DNA of 64,000 nucleotides from Paenibacillus endophyticus (GCF_014192395.1 NZ_JACHXW010000004.1:1-64000); one strand, 5' to 3'. Counted from the stretch's first letter, positions 1-10,026 are shown. The notes: generated by a model from the letters alone, not told the origin. Numbers and translations: made by a program.

Positions 1-100
1 CTGTACAAAATGGTGGTGTGGTAACTTCCATTTTACACGAAGCCTTCATGGGCCTTTTGTTTTTTTAGGTGTCGCACTTCATTTTACAATCCGTCTTAAG

Positions 101-130
101 AAAAAAGAAAAACCTGCGGCTATCGCAGGC
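101..130 (-). terminator. Intrinsic terminator of the mmg operon
   Basis: On the minus strand a CCTGCG/CGCAGG stem with a five-base loop is followed at once by TTTTTCTTTTTT. It lies seven bases after the mmgE stop codon and should end the operon. Positions 1-100 hold no gene that I can support; they are T-rich on the plus strand. Confidence 0.8.
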
Positions 131-136
131 TGTTGA

Positions 137-1579
137 TTAAATGAAGAACATATCCATAAACTGCGGGACCGAGGTTTCCTCGAGCCCAGCTTGATTCTGG
201 CATAGCTCCATAATCAGTTGAGTCTGTTTGACAGGGAAACGGCTTCTTAGGTTGGCTTCGAATTTGTGCCAAAGCAATGGGATGCCTTCGCTCCTTCTTC
301 TACTATGGCCGACAGGATAGGCGATTTCTATACGCTCTGATGAGGTGCCGTCAAGGTAAAACAGCTGAACGGCATTGGCAATTGAACGTTTATTCTCATC
401 CAAATAATCAGCGGAGAACGATGGATCCTCTTTTGCAATCATTTTTAGGCGAAGCTGATCAATTCGTGGATCTGCAGCTGCAAGGTCTTCATAATGGTCC
501 GCGGTCAAGCCTCCATAAAGCAGACCGATTGCAACCATGTATTGCAAGCAATGATCACGATCAGCTGGATTGTGGAGCGGTCCTTGCTTATCGATGATCC
601 GCAATGCGGACTCATGCGTCGTCAGCATGATGTGATCCAGCTCATGAAACCGAAGAGCGGCTTCCGGATGCAGAGCGATTGCCGCTTCAACAGCTGTTTG
701 CCCATGGAATTCAGCAGGGAATGATAGTTTAAACAAAATATTTTCCATCACATAGCTTTCGAATTTCCGTGCCTGCTGCAGCTTCTTTCCTTTGAACAGC
801 ACGTCACTGAACCCCCACTCAGGCGTGGACAACACGGAAGGATAGCCCATTTCACCGTTTAGAGCGAGTAATGCAAGCCTGACAGCACGGCTCGTTGCAT
901 CGCCGGCAGCCCAGGACTTGCGCGTTCCCGTATTGGGTGAATGCCGATAAGCTCGAAGGGAATGCCCATCAAGCCATGCATGCGAGACGGCATTGATAAT
1001 TTCCGATTGCGTCCCGCCAAGCATAGCAGTGACGACGGCGGTTGAGGCGATCTTTACGAGAATAACATGGTCTAAGCCAACGCGGTTGAAGCTGTGATTG
1101 AGCGCAAGCACGCCTTGAATCTCGTGTGCTTTGATCATAGCCGTCAATACATCGCGCATCGTTAACGGTAATTTGCCTTCCGACAGGTTTCTTCTGCTTA
1201 AATAGTCCGCAGCGGCTAGAATGCCTCCAAGATTATCCGAAGGATGCCCCCATTCCGCGGCAAGCCAAGTATCATTGTAGTCCAGCCAGCGGTTGATACA
1301 ACCGATATTGAAAGCCGCGGTTATGGGATCGAGCATATACGATGTACCCGGAACGCGGGCACCGTGCGGTACGACCGTACCGGGAACGACAGGTCCGAGC
1401 AGCTTTGTGCATTCCGGATACCGCAGGGCAAGCAGGCCGCAGCCTAACGTATCCATGAGGCAGTAGCGTGCCGTCTCGTAAGCTGCATCACTCTCAATCT
1501 TGTACGCAGAAGCATATGAGGCAATATCCACTAACAGCTGATCCGGCTCAGGCTTAGCGTTGAAGACCGGCGACGACAT
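137..1579 (-). CDS. mmgE: 2-methylcitrate dehydratase, MmgE/PrpD family
   Basis: Dehydrates 2-methylcitrate to 2-methyl-cis-aconitate in the cytoplasm, a step of the methylcitrate cycle that consumes propionyl-CoA. The protein matches Bacillus subtilis MmgE along its whole length, with the conserved blocks LDTLGCG (about residue 43), [19 protein letters not shown] (about 100), [11 protein letters not shown] and [12 protein letters not shown]. At 480 aa it is close to the family length of about 472-483. ATG at 1579 was chosen because a GGGAGG ribosome site lies upstream; a TTG at 1618 would overlap the end of mmgD and is less likely. It is the last gene of the operon. Family assignment is very secure. 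Confidence 0.95.
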   Translation of the reverse strand: MSSPVFNAKPEPDQLLVDIASYASAYKIESDAAYETARYCLMDTLGCGLLALRYPECTKLLGPVVPGTVVPHGARVPGTSYMLDPITAAFNIGCINRWLDYNDTWLAAEWGHPSDNLGGILAAADYLSRRNLSEGKLPLTMRDVLTAMIKAHEIQGVLALNHSFNRVGLDHVILVKIASTAVVTAMLGGTQSEIINAVSHAWLDGHSLRAYRHSPNTGTRKSWAAGDATSRAVRLALLALNGEMGYPSVLSTPEWGFSDVLFKGKKLQQARKFESYVMENILFKLSFPAEFHGQTAVEAAIALHPEAALRFHELDHIMLTTHESALRIIDKQGPLHNPADRDHCLQYMVAIGLLYGGLTADHYEDLAAADPRIDQLRLKMIAKEDPSFSADYLDENKRSIANAVQLFYLDGTSSERIEIAYPVGHSRRRSEGIPLLWHKFEANLRSRFPVKQTQLIMELCQNQAGLEETSVPQFMDMFFI

Positions 1580-1601
1580 CGGTGCATCAGCCTCCCTTTC
1601 T

Positions 1602-2723
1602 TCACGATCGATGATCAATAGGCAGCCAACTAGCTGTCTCCGGACCTATATAATCGGCATTCGGGCGAATAAGTCGGTTATGGCTGCGCTGTTCTACTAG
1701 ATGAGCCATCCAGCCGCTAATGCGTGAAATGACAAATATAGGCGTAAACAGAGAGGTTGGAATGCCCAATAAGCGATAAGCGGATGCGCTGTAGAAATCC
1801 AAATTGGGGAATAGCTGCTTCTCCTTGCGCATAATTTGCTCGATTCGCTCAGACACATCATATAAAACCCAGTCCTGTGCATCATCGGATAGCTTTTTGG
1901 ACCAGCGCTTAATAATATCCGACCTGGGATCACGGACTGCATAGACACGATGACCGAAGCCCATTATTAATTTCTTCTCTTGCAGCATGTGCCTAACGGC
2001 GGCTTCGGCTTTGGCAGGATTCGGGAAAGCTTCAATCAGCGCCATGGCAGCCTCATTGGCGCCTCCATGTAGATTGCCTCGTAAGGTGCCGATACCGGTG
2101 GTAACTGAAGAATAAGCATCAGACAAAGTCGAAGCCGTCACTCTTGCGGCAAAGGTTGAGGCATTGAACTCATGTTCAGCATAAAGAGTCAACGATACAT
2201 CAAGTGCCTTTTCGTGCAGCTTGCTTGGAGAATGGCCATGGAGCAGCTGAAGGAAATGTTCGGCGATGCTGTCACAGTCCGACTCGGTATCAACACGGAT
2301 GCCCTGGGAGTGGTAATGATGCCAGTACAAGAGCATGGAAGCAGAGCAGGCAAGCAGCCGATCGGTCACGGCATGGTGATCAGTTGCGGAACTCTCAGGC
2401 TCAAACGTGCCAAGCGCCGAGACGCCTGTGCGCAGCACATCCATCGGATGTGCGGCAGCGGGCAGCTGCTCCAGAATATGAAGCAGCCCTGCCGGAAGCT
2501 TACGCAGCTTGCGGAGTTTGATCTTGTATGCCTGCAATTCCGGCAGAGTTGGAAGCTTTCCGTAGTTGAGCAAATATGCCGTTTCTTCAAACACGGCGTT
2601 TGCAGCGAGATCTTCGATCGAATAGCCCCGATAAGTAAGCCCCATCCCTGCTTTACCAACCGTCGAAATGGAGGTTTGCCCGGCAACCACATCGGCGAGC
2701 CCGCCACTTTTTTTAACCGTCAT
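1602..2723 (-). CDS. mmgD: 2-methylcitrate synthase / citrate synthase II
   Basis: Condenses propionyl-CoA (and probably acetyl-CoA) with oxaloacetate to form 2-methylcitrate. The 373-aa length is typical of the short Gram-positive citrate synthases. Catalytic residues are visible in [11 protein letters not shown] (first His), [13 protein letters not shown] (second His) and LDFYSAS (Asp). The start ATG overlaps the prpB stop region by 11 bases and follows an AAGGGGGG ribosome site, so translation is probably coupled. Its place between prpB and mmgE, as in mmg operons of Bacillales, favours the methylcitrate role over the housekeeping citrate synthase. Confidence 0.95.
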   Translation of the reverse strand: MTVKKSGGLADVVAGQTSISTVGKAGMGLTYRGYSIEDLAANAVFEETAYLLNYGKLPTLPELQAYKIKLRKLRKLPAGLLHILEQLPAAAHPMDVLRTGVSALGTFEPESSATDHHAVTDRLLACSASMLLYWHHYHSQGIRVDTESDCDSIAEHFLQLLHGHSPSKLHEKALDVSLTLYAEHEFNASTFAARVTASTLSDAYSSVTTGIGTLRGNLHGGANEAAMALIEAFPNPAKAEAAVRHMLQEKKLIMGFGHRVYAVRDPRSDIIKRWSKKLSDDAQDWVLYDVSERIEQIMRKEKQLFPNLDFYSASAYRLLGIPTSLFTPIFVISRISGWMAHLVEQRSHNRLIRPNADYIGPETASWLPIDHRS

Positions 2724-3612
2724 CGCTGCTTCCCCCCTTATTGAAGCCGTACAGCTGATCCAGCTTTTTTTCGAAGTCGTAGTAGTTGAGGTAATCGTAT
2801 AGATCGGCTCTTGTCTGCATGCGGTCCATTACGTTCCTTTGGGTCCCTTCGCTTCTTATTGCCTGATATACATTCAGTGCCGCTGCGTTCATCGCTCGAA
2901 ATGCGGACAGCGGATAAAGCGCCAAGCCAACACCGGCTTTGCCAAGCTCCTCTACCGTGAATAAAGGCGTCTGTCCGAACTCTGTCATGTTGGCAAGGAT
3001 GGGAACTTGAACCGCATTCGCAAAAGCTCGGTAATCATCAAGCGAAGTGACGGCCTCTGGGAAGATCATGTCCGCTCCGGCCTCCACGCAAGCACAGGCG
3101 CGTTCAATCGCAGCTTGCAAGCCTTCTACGGCAATTGCATCGGTCCTCGCCATTATGACAAATGACGAATCCATTCTGGCATCCGCTGCGGCTTTGATGC
3201 GGTCGACCATCTCCTCCTGCTTTACGATCGTTTTGCCTGGGCGGTGACCGCATCGTTTGTCTGATATTTGATCTTCAATATGAATGCCAGCTGCGCCGGC
3301 TCGATTCATTTCCTTCATCATTCTTGCGATTTGGAAAGCTCCGCCAAACCCCGTATCGACATCTACGAGCAAAGGTAGCTCCGTCACGCTTGTTATGCGC
3401 CTCGTTTCCTCCAAACAATCCGACAGTGTCGTCATACCAAGGTCCGGAAGCCCGAATGAAGCGTTGGCTACGCCTGCGCCAGACAAATACAATGATCGGA
3501 AGCCCACTCGTTCAGCCATTATCGCGGAATAGGCATGTATAGCACCTGCAACCTGAAGCGGCACTTCAGCCTGAATGGCTTCCCGCAGCCGCTGGCCTGG
3601 AGCAGCAGACAT
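2713..3612 (-). CDS. prpB: Methylisocitrate lyase
   Basis: Cleaves 2-methylisocitrate to pyruvate and succinate, the last step of the methylcitrate cycle. It belongs to the isocitrate lyase/PEP mutase TIM-barrel family: the metal-site motif VDVDTGFGG (about residue 87), the catalytic loop KRCGH (about 119) and VIMARTDA are all present. The length of 299 aa matches known PrpB proteins. Two in-frame ATGs are possible: 3630 has no clear ribosome site, while 3612 follows GGTGG, so 3612 was preferred. The aconitase-like isomerase needed between MmgE and PrpB is not in the window and is presumably the housekeeping aconitase. Confidence 0.94.
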   Translation of the reverse strand: MSAAPGQRLREAIQAEVPLQVAGAIHAYSAIMAERVGFRSLYLSGAGVANASFGLPDLGMTTLSDCLEETRRITSVTELPLLVDVDTGFGGAFQIARMMKEMNRAGAAGIHIEDQISDKRCGHRPGKTIVKQEEMVDRIKAAADARMDSSFVIMARTDAIAVEGLQAAIERACACVEAGADMIFPEAVTSLDDYRAFANAVQVPILANMTEFGQTPLFTVEELGKAGVGLALYPLSAFRAMNAAALNVYQAIRSEGTQRNVMDRMQTRADLYDYLNYYDFEKKLDQLYGFNKGGSSDDG

Positions 3613-3640
3613 TTCACCACCGCCTTTCATCGTAGAAACA

Positions 3641-4789
3641 TTATTTCAACAATTGGCCGCTAATAACGATTCTATGGATTTCATTTGTCCCTTCATATAT
3701 TTGCGTAGCTTTAGCATCACGAAACATTCGTTCAATTCCAGAGCCACTCAAGCAGCCGTCCATATCCAAGATAGCCATCGACTCATTTGTAACCCTGACT
3801 GCGGTATCGGCTGCATACATTTTGGCAGCGGAAGCCTCCTTCGTGCAGGGAAGTCCTTGTTGTCGCAAATATGCAGCGCGGTATACGAGCATTCTTGCAG
3901 CTTCGACTTGAACGGATAGCTCAGCCCATTTAGCTTTGTAATTGCGATGCAACGGAGCGGTTCTTCCAAACGGCATGAAACCTTGATTCATTCTATCAAT
4001 TGTAAGTTGCAGTGCCGCCTCCGCGATGCCGAGCGCCTGCGCCGCAATGCCGATTCTGCCGCCGTCTAGCGCTCCCAGTGCTATCTCAAAACCACTTCCT
4101 TCAGTGCCAAGGCGCTGAGCAACTGGAAGCTGGACCTGATCAAACATGATCTCGCACGTATTGGAGCCATGAAGCCCCAGCTTCCTCTCTTTCCTTCCGA
4201 TTGCAAAGCCGGTTGTATCCTGCTCAACGATAAATGCACTGATTCCATAGGAGCCTTTCGCGGCGTCCGTTATTGCAAAGGTCACATACGTTTGGGCGAC
4301 ACCTGCATTCGTTATAAAAAGCTTGCTACCATTCAGTATATAATGATCGCCGACCAAATCGGCTGAGGTACGAATTGCGGCTGCATCCGAACCAGCCTGC
4401 GGCTCCGTCAAAGCGAATGCGCCCAAGGCTTCCCCAGCGGCTAGTGAAGGCACGAATTTTGCGATTTGTTCGTCGTTCCCATACTTTAAAATGGGCATGG
4501 TTCCTACTGAGGTATGAACGGATAGGATTACGCCGACAGCCGCGCTCACTTTGGATATCTCATGGATAGCTATAATATAGGAAATAAAATCGAGTCCGGC
4601 TCCTTTCCATTTTTTCGGTATAGGAATGCCCATCAATCCTTCTTGCGCCATATTTGCTAAAAGCGAGGACGGGAATTGATCGGTTTCTTCCATCTCATGT
4701 ACGACCGGTGCGATTTCTTGCTCTGCAAACTGCCTGACTGCATCCTGCAGGTCTACTTGTTCCCGCGTAAAACGGAGCTCCATCGCCAT
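3641..4789 (-). CDS. mmgC: Acyl-CoA dehydrogenase
   Basis: FAD-dependent alpha,beta-dehydrogenation of short-chain acyl-CoA, the first step of beta-oxidation. The 382-aa protein has the complete family signature: [12 protein letters not shown] for flavin and substrate binding (about residue 130) and the C-terminal [10 protein letters not shown] that carries the catalytic Glu. A start at 4789 or at the ATG six bases downstream (4783) would suit the same GAGAGGG ribosome site. It is an intact enzyme, in contrast to the degenerate paralogue that opens this operon at 6878-8017. Substrate preference cannot be read from the sequence. Confidence 0.94.
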   Translation of the reverse strand: MAMELRFTREQVDLQDAVRQFAEQEIAPVVHEMEETDQFPSSLLANMAQEGLMGIPIPKKWKGAGLDFISYIIAIHEISKVSAAVGVILSVHTSVGTMPILKYGNDEQIAKFVPSLAAGEALGAFALTEPQAGSDAAAIRTSADLVGDHYILNGSKLFITNAGVAQTYVTFAITDAAKGSYGISAFIVEQDTTGFAIGRKERKLGLHGSNTCEIMFDQVQLPVAQRLGTEGSGFEIALGALDGGRIGIAAQALGIAEAALQLTIDRMNQGFMPFGRTAPLHRNYKAKWAELSVQVEAARMLVYRAAYLRQQGLPCTKEASAAKMYAADTAVRVTNESMAILDMDGCLSGSGIERMFRDAKATQIYEGTNEIHRIVISGQLLK

Positions 4790-4818
4790 GCACCCTCTCC
4801 GATGCAGCTTTTGTCATG

Positions 4819-5670
4819 CTATGGATAGATATAAAAGCCGCGTCCTGTTTTCCGGCCAAGCCAGCCTGCCTTTACATGTTGGCTAAGCAAGGGGCATGGT
4901 CGATATTTGGAGTCGCCAAATCCATGATGGAGTGTCTCCATAATCGCCAGGCATGTATCCAATCCGATGAAATCGGCCAGCGCAATCGGTCCCATTGGAT
5001 GCTTCATGCCAAGCTTCATCACTTCATCTACCGCTTCAGGAGTGGCTACCCCTTCATAAACCGTAAATATGGCCTCATTAATCATGAGCATGAGAATACG
5101 GTTGGATACAAAGCCGGGAAAATCTCTGACTTCGACCGGCGTTTTGCCGATCGCGAGCGAGAGCTGTCTAATTTGATCATAAGTGGCATCGGAGGTTTCC
5201 AATCCGCGGATAATTTCAACGAGCGGCATCACGGGTACCGGATTCATAAAGTGCATGCCAATGACGAGTGATGGTCTGCCGGTTGCGGACGCCAGCTCCG
5301 TAATGGAGAGAGAAGAAGTATTCGTTGCCAATATGGTATGAGGCGAGCAGACACGGTCAAGCTCGGCGAGTAGTTCTTTTTTGATAGCCATTCGCTCGGG
5401 TGCTGCTTCAATGACAAGATCCGCAGCTTGCGCATCGGCAAGCTCTGTGGAGATCGTGATCCTGGACAAAAGCAGGCTGCGCTGCTTATCTTCCATCTTT
5501 CCTTTGCCGATGAGCAGGTTTAACGAGTCGCCAATCCTTTTTAGACCAAGCGCTGCGGCATTCCGATTCAGATCATATAGCAAAACAGCAATGCCGCTTC
5601 CAGCAAGCGTCTGCGCGATGCCGCTTCCCATCTGGCCTGCACCCAGTACCGCTGCTGTCTGAATGCCCAT
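4819..5670 (-). CDS. mmgB: 3-hydroxybutyryl-CoA dehydrogenase
   Basis: Oxidises (S)-3-hydroxyacyl-CoA to 3-ketoacyl-CoA with NAD+, the third beta-oxidation step. The N-terminal Rossmann motif GAGQMGSGIAQ is at about residue 10. The catalytic His lies in HFMNPVPVMPLVEIIRG, with the partner Glu in the same block, and FPGFVSNRILM is the conserved domain junction. The 283-aa length is standard. A GGGAGGAG ribosome site precedes the ATG. There is no enoyl-CoA hydratase in the operon, so hydration must be supplied from elsewhere, as in B. subtilis. Confidence 0.95.
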   Translation of the reverse strand: MGIQTAAVLGAGQMGSGIAQTLAGSGIAVLLYDLNRNAAALGLKRIGDSLNLLIGKGKMEDKQRSLLLSRITISTELADAQAADLVIEAAPERMAIKKELLAELDRVCSPHTILATNTSSLSITELASATGRPSLVIGMHFMNPVPVMPLVEIIRGLETSDATYDQIRQLSLAIGKTPVEVRDFPGFVSNRILMLMINEAIFTVYEGVATPEAVDEVMKLGMKHPMGPIALADFIGLDTCLAIMETLHHGFGDSKYRPCPLLSQHVKAGWLGRKTGRGFYIYP

Positions 5671-5694
5671 ACTTGATCTCCTCCCTTCGCTTCA

Positions 5695-6864
5695 TTACCG
5701 AACCTCGATGAGAATCGCGTCACCTTGCGCGCCTCCGCTGCAGATCGCTGCTATGCCGAGACCGCCGCCTCTTCGACGCAGCTGGTGCATCAAGGTGAGC
5801 ACAATTCTTGCCCCGCTTGCACCGATGGGATGACCAAGCGCGATGGCTCCGCCGGCAACATTGACCTTGCCGTCATCCCATCCGAGAATATCTCCGCATA
5901 TGAGCGGAACCGCCGCGAAAGCCTCGTTCACTTCGAACAAATCAATATCCTTCAGCGAGAGGCTCTGCTTGTGCAGCAGCTTCTGTATGGCGAGTGCAGG
6001 CGCTGCCGCTAAATGGGGGGCCCTCGTTCCGATCGAGGCATGTGCCGCTATTCGCGCTAACGGTTTGCAGCCCTTCCGTGCAGCCGCTTCCGCTGACATC
6101 AATACTAAAGAAGCTGCTCCGTCATTCACGCCTGGCGCATTGCCAGCCGTAATCGTTCCGTAAGCGCCTGCAATAGATTGGAGCATGGCCAGCTTGCGTG
6201 CACTCGTGTCGCGGCGGGGACATTCATCTTGGTCGATCATAACGCTCCCAAGCGTGGCAAATGCTTCGATTTCCTCCGCTAACAATCCAGCGTCCATGGC
6301 CGAGCACGCCCGGGCGTGGCTCCTTAAAGCCCATTCGTCCTGCTCGGTTCTGCTTATGCCATATTCCGCAGCTGCTTGATTGCCATGAACCGCCATCAGA
6401 ACGTCATGAAACGGGCAGAGAAGTCCATCATGTATCATTAAATCGGTCAGCTCCGCATGCCCAAGCTTATTCCCCCATCTTGCTATACGCGCAGCGAACG
6501 GGGTTTGGCTCATGCTCTCCATTCCTCCGGCAATCATCACCTCCGCATCGCCCGCGCGTATCAACTGCTCAGCAAGTGTAATGGCCCGCATGCCTGAAGC
6601 ACACACCTTATTGATAGTGTCCGCTTGGATACTCCAGTCCAGTCCCGCACGAATCGCGGCTTGGCGCGCTGGATTTTGCCCATTCCCGGCTTGAAGCACC
6701 ATTCCCATTATGATGCCGTCAATCTCGGCTGATGCCAATTTGCATTGCTGCATGGAACCGCGGATAGCTGATGCGCCTAGCTGGACACCGTCTACATTTT
6801 TGAATGTTCCGCCAAGTTTTCCGAATGGCGTTCGTTTCCCGCCGACGATAACCGCATGGGCCAT
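5695..6864 (-). CDS. mmgA: Acetyl-CoA acetyltransferase (thiolase)
   Basis: Thiolytic cleavage of 3-ketoacyl-CoA, or the reverse condensation of two acetyl-CoA. The 389-aa protein has the nucleophilic Cys in INKVCASGMRAI (about residue 88), the GHPIGASGAR block with the active-site His, and the C-terminal Cys in CSGGAQGDA, a slightly unusual version of the common CIGGGQG. An AAGGAG ribosome site precedes the ATG. Spacing to mmgB is 24 bases and to the upstream gene 13 bases, consistent with one transcript. Confidence 0.95.
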   Translation of the reverse strand: MAHAVIVGGKRTPFGKLGGTFKNVDGVQLGASAIRGSMQQCKLASAEIDGIIMGMVLQAGNGQNPARQAAIRAGLDWSIQADTINKVCASGMRAITLAEQLIRAGDAEVMIAGGMESMSQTPFAARIARWGNKLGHAELTDLMIHDGLLCPFHDVLMAVHGNQAAAEYGISRTEQDEWALRSHARACSAMDAGLLAEEIEAFATLGSVMIDQDECPRRDTSARKLAMLQSIAGAYGTITAGNAPGVNDGAASLVLMSAEAAARKGCKPLARIAAHASIGTRAPHLAAAPALAIQKLLHKQSLSLKDIDLFEVNEAFAAVPLICGDILGWDDGKVNVAGGAIALGHPIGASGARIVLTLMHQLRRRGGGLGIAAICSGGAQGDAILIEVR

Positions 6865-6877
6865 CCTGTATCACTCC

Positions 6878-8017
6878 TTATGCCATGACGATATGTGAGA
6901 AGCAATCGATGTCCATACCGCCGGTCCCGAGCTTGGATGCCAAACATTTCGCATCCCGCAAATAACGTTCCATGCGGAACTCCTGCATGTAGCCGTAGCC
7001 TCCTAATATTTGAATGGCTTCAATGGCAGCTTCTACCGCACAGTCCGCTGAATATTTCCGTGCTATTGCCGCTTCCCTGCTGCAGCTAAGACCTTCGTCT
7101 CTCCGCCATGCGGCTTGATAGACAAGCAGCCTGGCCGCTTCAATTCGCGTCCACATATTCGCGAGCTTGAAGGAAATGCCTTGATGCTTTCCAATGAGAA
7201 TTCCGAATTGTTTGCGCTGCTTGGCATAGGCTGCCGCAGCTTCGTAAGCGCCTTGCGCCATGCCGACCGCTTGCGCTGCAGCGCTAATATGCGCCAGCTG
7301 CGAGAGGGAGGTGAGGAATTCGGACATCTCTTCCGATTTGCTGAGCAAGCATGCTTCCGCTGCCGAGCAATGCGCAAGATGCATGGAATTAAACATGAGC
7401 GATCGAAGCCCCATTTTATGAATGTTTTCACCAATGAATAAGCCAGGCGAATTCCGCTCGACAATAAAGGCAAGCGATTCGTCCTTGCGCTTCTGCCTGC
7501 GCGATTGAGCGAAAACGAGCAACAGGTCTGCGACGCCTGCCTGCAAAACCGTGCTATGGCGCCCGTTAAGCTCCCTTCTGTTCTTGCTGCCGCTGTACGC
7601 AAGGGTGTAATCGTTTATCGCGCCATGCCGCTTCACGCTGGGCAAAGCGCAGCCGCCGAGCAGCTGTCCGCTGGTAAGCCTGCTCAAGTAAGACTCCTTC
7701 AAGCCTTCATTGCCGAATGCATAAATCGGCCAAGCCGCAAATAACGTATGAGCTGCCAACGCTGCAGCGGCGGATGCGCATACTCGGGACACTTCTTCTA
7801 TCACAATGGCAAACGTCAACCAATCTCCGCCTGCGCCTCCATATTGCTCACTGATCGGGATAGCTGCCAAGCCCAGACTAGCCATTTGTTCAAACAGCTT
7901 GCGATCGAACCGTTCATGCACATCTCTGTCCGAGGCATGCGGCGCAACCTCGCACTCTGCGAACTCACGAACGAACGCCCGCGTCATGTCCTGTTCCGTA
8001 CTTAACGAAAACTGCAT
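6878..8017 (-). CDS. Divergent acyl-CoA dehydrogenase-like protein lacking catalytic Glu
   Basis: First gene of the mmg operon. The 379-aa fold is clearly that of an acyl-CoA dehydrogenase: an N-terminal helical domain, EQYGGAGGDW, RKQFGILIGKHQG and LGGYGYMQEFRMERYLRDAK. Two functional motifs are abnormal. Where family members have the T/S-E-P flavin and substrate motif, this protein reads LGGCALPSVKRHGAIND. Where the catalytic Glu of YEGT should be, it reads SKLGTGG. The alternative Glu site used by isovaleryl-CoA dehydrogenase also seems absent. It may be a pseudoenzyme, a structural partner or an enzyme with altered chemistry. A GGGGGAGGG ribosome site precedes the ATG. Not part of the B. 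subtilis mmg operon as I know it. Confidence 0.85.
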   Translation of the reverse strand: MQFSLSTEQDMTRAFVREFAECEVAPHASDRDVHERFDRKLFEQMASLGLAAIPISEQYGGAGGDWLTFAIVIEEVSRVCASAAAALAAHTLFAAWPIYAFGNEGLKESYLSRLTSGQLLGGCALPSVKRHGAINDYTLAYSGSKNRRELNGRHSTVLQAGVADLLLVFAQSRRQKRKDESLAFIVERNSPGLFIGENIHKMGLRSLMFNSMHLAHCSAAEACLLSKSEEMSEFLTSLSQLAHISAAAQAVGMAQGAYEAAAAYAKQRKQFGILIGKHQGISFKLANMWTRIEAARLLVYQAAWRRDEGLSCSREAAIARKYSADCAVEAAIEAIQILGGYGYMQEFRMERYLRDAKCLASKLGTGGMDIDCFSHIVMA

Positions 8018-8083
8018 CGCCCTCCCCCTTTACGCTTGAACGGAAGCAAGTGGACAAAGTTCGACGGTATCCGCATTTGCTGT

Positions 8084-8113
8084 AGTATATGTGCACGACT
8101 TCGATAATAATGC
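8084..8113 (-). promoter_or_regulatory. Candidate sigma-E promoter of the mmg operon
   Basis: On the minus strand GCATTAT (8113-8107) and CATATACT (8091-8084) are separated by 15 bases. The -10 fits the sigma-E consensus CATACANT with one change; the -35 fits KMATATT at five of seven positions. It ends 67 bases before the first operon start codon. The B. subtilis mmg operon is a known sigma-E target, which supports the call. Confidence 0.55.
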
Positions 8114-8155
8114 CAGTTAGCATTCATTTGTAATTGCCATCCGATTCTAAACAAA

Positions 8156-8202
8156 AAGAGGCTGCTCCGTGTCATTTTGAATGACATGCGGAGCAGCCTC
8201 TT
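8156..8202 (-). terminator. Terminator after the ycgR-ycgQ pair
   Basis: A 14-base perfect stem (AAGAGGCTGCTCCG and complement) with an inner GTCAT/ATGAC stem is followed on the minus strand by TTTTTGTTT. It starts five bases beyond the stop codon of the 8207-9115 gene. Confidence 0.9.
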
Positions 8203-8206
8203 AAGT

Positions 8207-9115
8207 TTAAGTCGTTCGGTAAACGTAAGGATCCTTTGGCGCATCGATTGCACGCCATTCATTAACCTTCAGCACGGGAATCGTTTGTTTAAATGGCTGG
8301 TAATATTCCCATGTGAGCTTGCCTGATACGCGGACCCAATCATCGTCCTTGATTTCGGTATTTTTCGGAAATTCAACTAACATGCCAAAGACGCCGGAAT
8401 CCGCCACGCAGTGGATAAAGCCAAAGCGGAAGACGAAAAAATGATTGCCGTCCACTTGCTGCCCTTTATAGGCGAACCCGTCGAAGCTAATTGTTTTCCC
8501 CATGAAAGCTTCTGGCGTATTGTAGATGACCTCCATGCCCTTTAAATAATCGGCATCCGTTAAGGCAACGCTAGGGCGGTTGATGTACTCTGCCAATTGT
8601 TTGTTTTTTACGTTGTCGTAATCGTCCTTGCGGTAAAAAACGCTGGAATCCGGCTTCAAAAACTGATGAGCTCCTGGGTTATTTGCAATGTTTTCTTCAA
8701 AAGAAGGAAACGAGAAGCCTTTTGCCTTCACAAAACTTGAGTCCAGCGCGTAAGCCGGAAGAAACAGGCCCGTCATAATGGGCACAAACAGAATGAAATA
8801 GCTGACAAACCGTTTCGTTCTCGTATTGTTGCCGTGCGCATGATCATGTCCATGATGGGAATGCGAATGTTCACGCTGCTCATGATCATGGCAGGAGCAG
8901 TCAGGGGGTGAGTCCTCTGCTGCCAGCTTCTTCTCTGCTGCGATTTGCTCACGGGATACACGCACAAATTCAAAAATACTAAGCAGTCCCATGATGACAA
9001 CAGCGCTTATCGACAAATAAGCATATTTCATATTGATAAATTTATTAATGTCTCCGGTGTAGTGAAGCATAAAAAACATGAAAGAAAATCCGAATAAAAT
9101 GATGAATCGAATCAT
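8207..9115 (-). CDS. TIGR03943-type membrane protein with His-rich segment (YcgQ-like)
   Basis: A 302-aa membrane protein with hydrophobic helices at about residues 3-20, 32-50 and 103-122, and a C-terminal soluble domain of about 150 residues. Between the second and third helices lies a strongly histidine-rich stretch of about 28 residues (for example HEQREHSHSHHGHDHAHG), with CSCHDH at its start, a plausible metal-binding segment. The gene overlaps its upstream permease by four bases (ATGA), so the two are coupled. In B. subtilis the equivalent pair is ycgR-ycgQ, whose function is unknown to me; involvement in metal handling is inferred from the His-rich part. Confidence 0.8.
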   Translation of the reverse strand: MIRFIILFGFSFMFFMLHYTGDINKFINMKYAYLSISAVVIMGLLSIFEFVRVSREQIAAEKKLAAEDSPPDCSCHDHEQREHSHSHHGHDHAHGNNTRTKRFVSYFILFVPIMTGLFLPAYALDSSFVKAKGFSFPSFEENIANNPGAHQFLKPDSSVFYRKDDYDNVKNKQLAEYINRPSVALTDADYLKGMEVIYNTPEAFMGKTISFDGFAYKGQQVDGNHFFVFRFGFIHCVADSGVFGMLVEFPKNTEIKDDDWVRVSGKLTWEYYQPFKQTIPVLKVNEWRAIDAPKDPYVYRTT

Positions 9116-10026
9116 CCGAATAACCTCCCGACCAGCAATGAGCCTACTAATGTAAATACCGTAACGAGCGCAATAAGTGTAAAGACAAACTTGCTGCGGT
9201 AGGTTCCAAGCAGCATGAGCGTGTTTTTAATATCAATCATCGGCCCGAATACGAGAAAGGCTGATAGAGAGCCAACCGTGAACGTGCTTCTGAACGATGC
9301 GGCAATGAATGCGTCCGCTTCCGAACAAAGTGAAATGAGAAACGCTAATGCGATCATGACGAGAGAAGATGTTACCGGATTGCTTCCAAGATGAAGCAGA
9401 TACGAAGTCGGAACGAACGTCTGCATGCAAGCCGCGATAAAAGCACCCAAAACTAAATATTTGCCGACCGAGAAAAATTCATCAACGGCATGTACAATCA
9501 CTTCGTACAGTCGCTTGCGCATCGGAATGCGTACCGATGCGATACCGCTGGCATGCTCGTGTGCAGCCGCAGCTTGACCGTCCTGTATGCGGAACGGAAG
9601 ATCCTTGAACAGAAAGGAAACGATGATCGACACCGAAAAAGCAACAGCGATGGCTAAACCTGCACGTATGCCGACCATTTCCCAATCGTTCCCGAACGCG
9701 ATATACGTCGAGAACAAGACAATCGGATTAATAATCGGACCCGTCAGCATAAAGGCGATGCCGGCATGCAGCGGCATGCCCTTGTTGATCAAGCGTTTCG
9801 TGATCGGTACGATTCCGCATTCGCAGGAAGGGAAAAAAATCCCGATCCCGCAGCCGAATATCGTTGCGAGAAATCGGTTTTTGGGCATGATCCTAGCAAT
9901 CCATTGATCCTTCACGAAAGTCTGGATCAATCCGGAAATGAGCACGCCAACCAGCACAAACGGGATCGCTTCCATCACCATGCTGATAAAGATGGTATTC
10001 ATTTGGTATAAGGTAGTCCAAGTCAA
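9112..10026 (-). CDS. Permease of the DUF318/UPF0718 family (YcgR-like)
   Basis: A 304-aa polytopic protein with about eight predicted helices. It carries the family signature CECGIVPITKRLINKGMP (about residue 65) followed by GIAFMLTGPIINPIV, repeated in weaker form in the second half (SLCSEADAFIAASF). Members of this family are putative permeases often found beside TIGR03943 proteins, as here. Translation probably starts at TTG (10026) behind GGAG with a rather long spacer. No Zur-type operator was recognised upstream. Substrate unknown. Confidence 0.85.
   Translation of the reverse strand: MTWTTLYQMNTIFISMVMEAIPFVLVGVLISGLIQTFVKDQWIARIMPKNRFLATIFGCGIGIFFPSCECGIVPITKRLINKGMPLHAGIAFMLTGPIINPIVLFSTYIAFGNDWEMVGIRAGLAIAVAFSVSIIVSFLFKDLPFRIQDGQAAAAHEHASGIASVRIPMRKRLYEVIVHAVDEFFSVGKYLVLGAFIAACMQTFVPTSYLLHLGSNPVTSSLVMIALAFLISLCSEADAFIAASFRSTFTVGSLSAFLVFGPMIDIKNTLMLLGTYRSKFVFTLIALVTVFTLVGSLLVGRLFG

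Noticed and set aside
2172..2744. 190-codon plus-strand open frame antisense to mmgD and prpB
   Set aside because: It lies opposite two well-conserved enzymes in a high-quality operon and resembles no protein; shadow frame.
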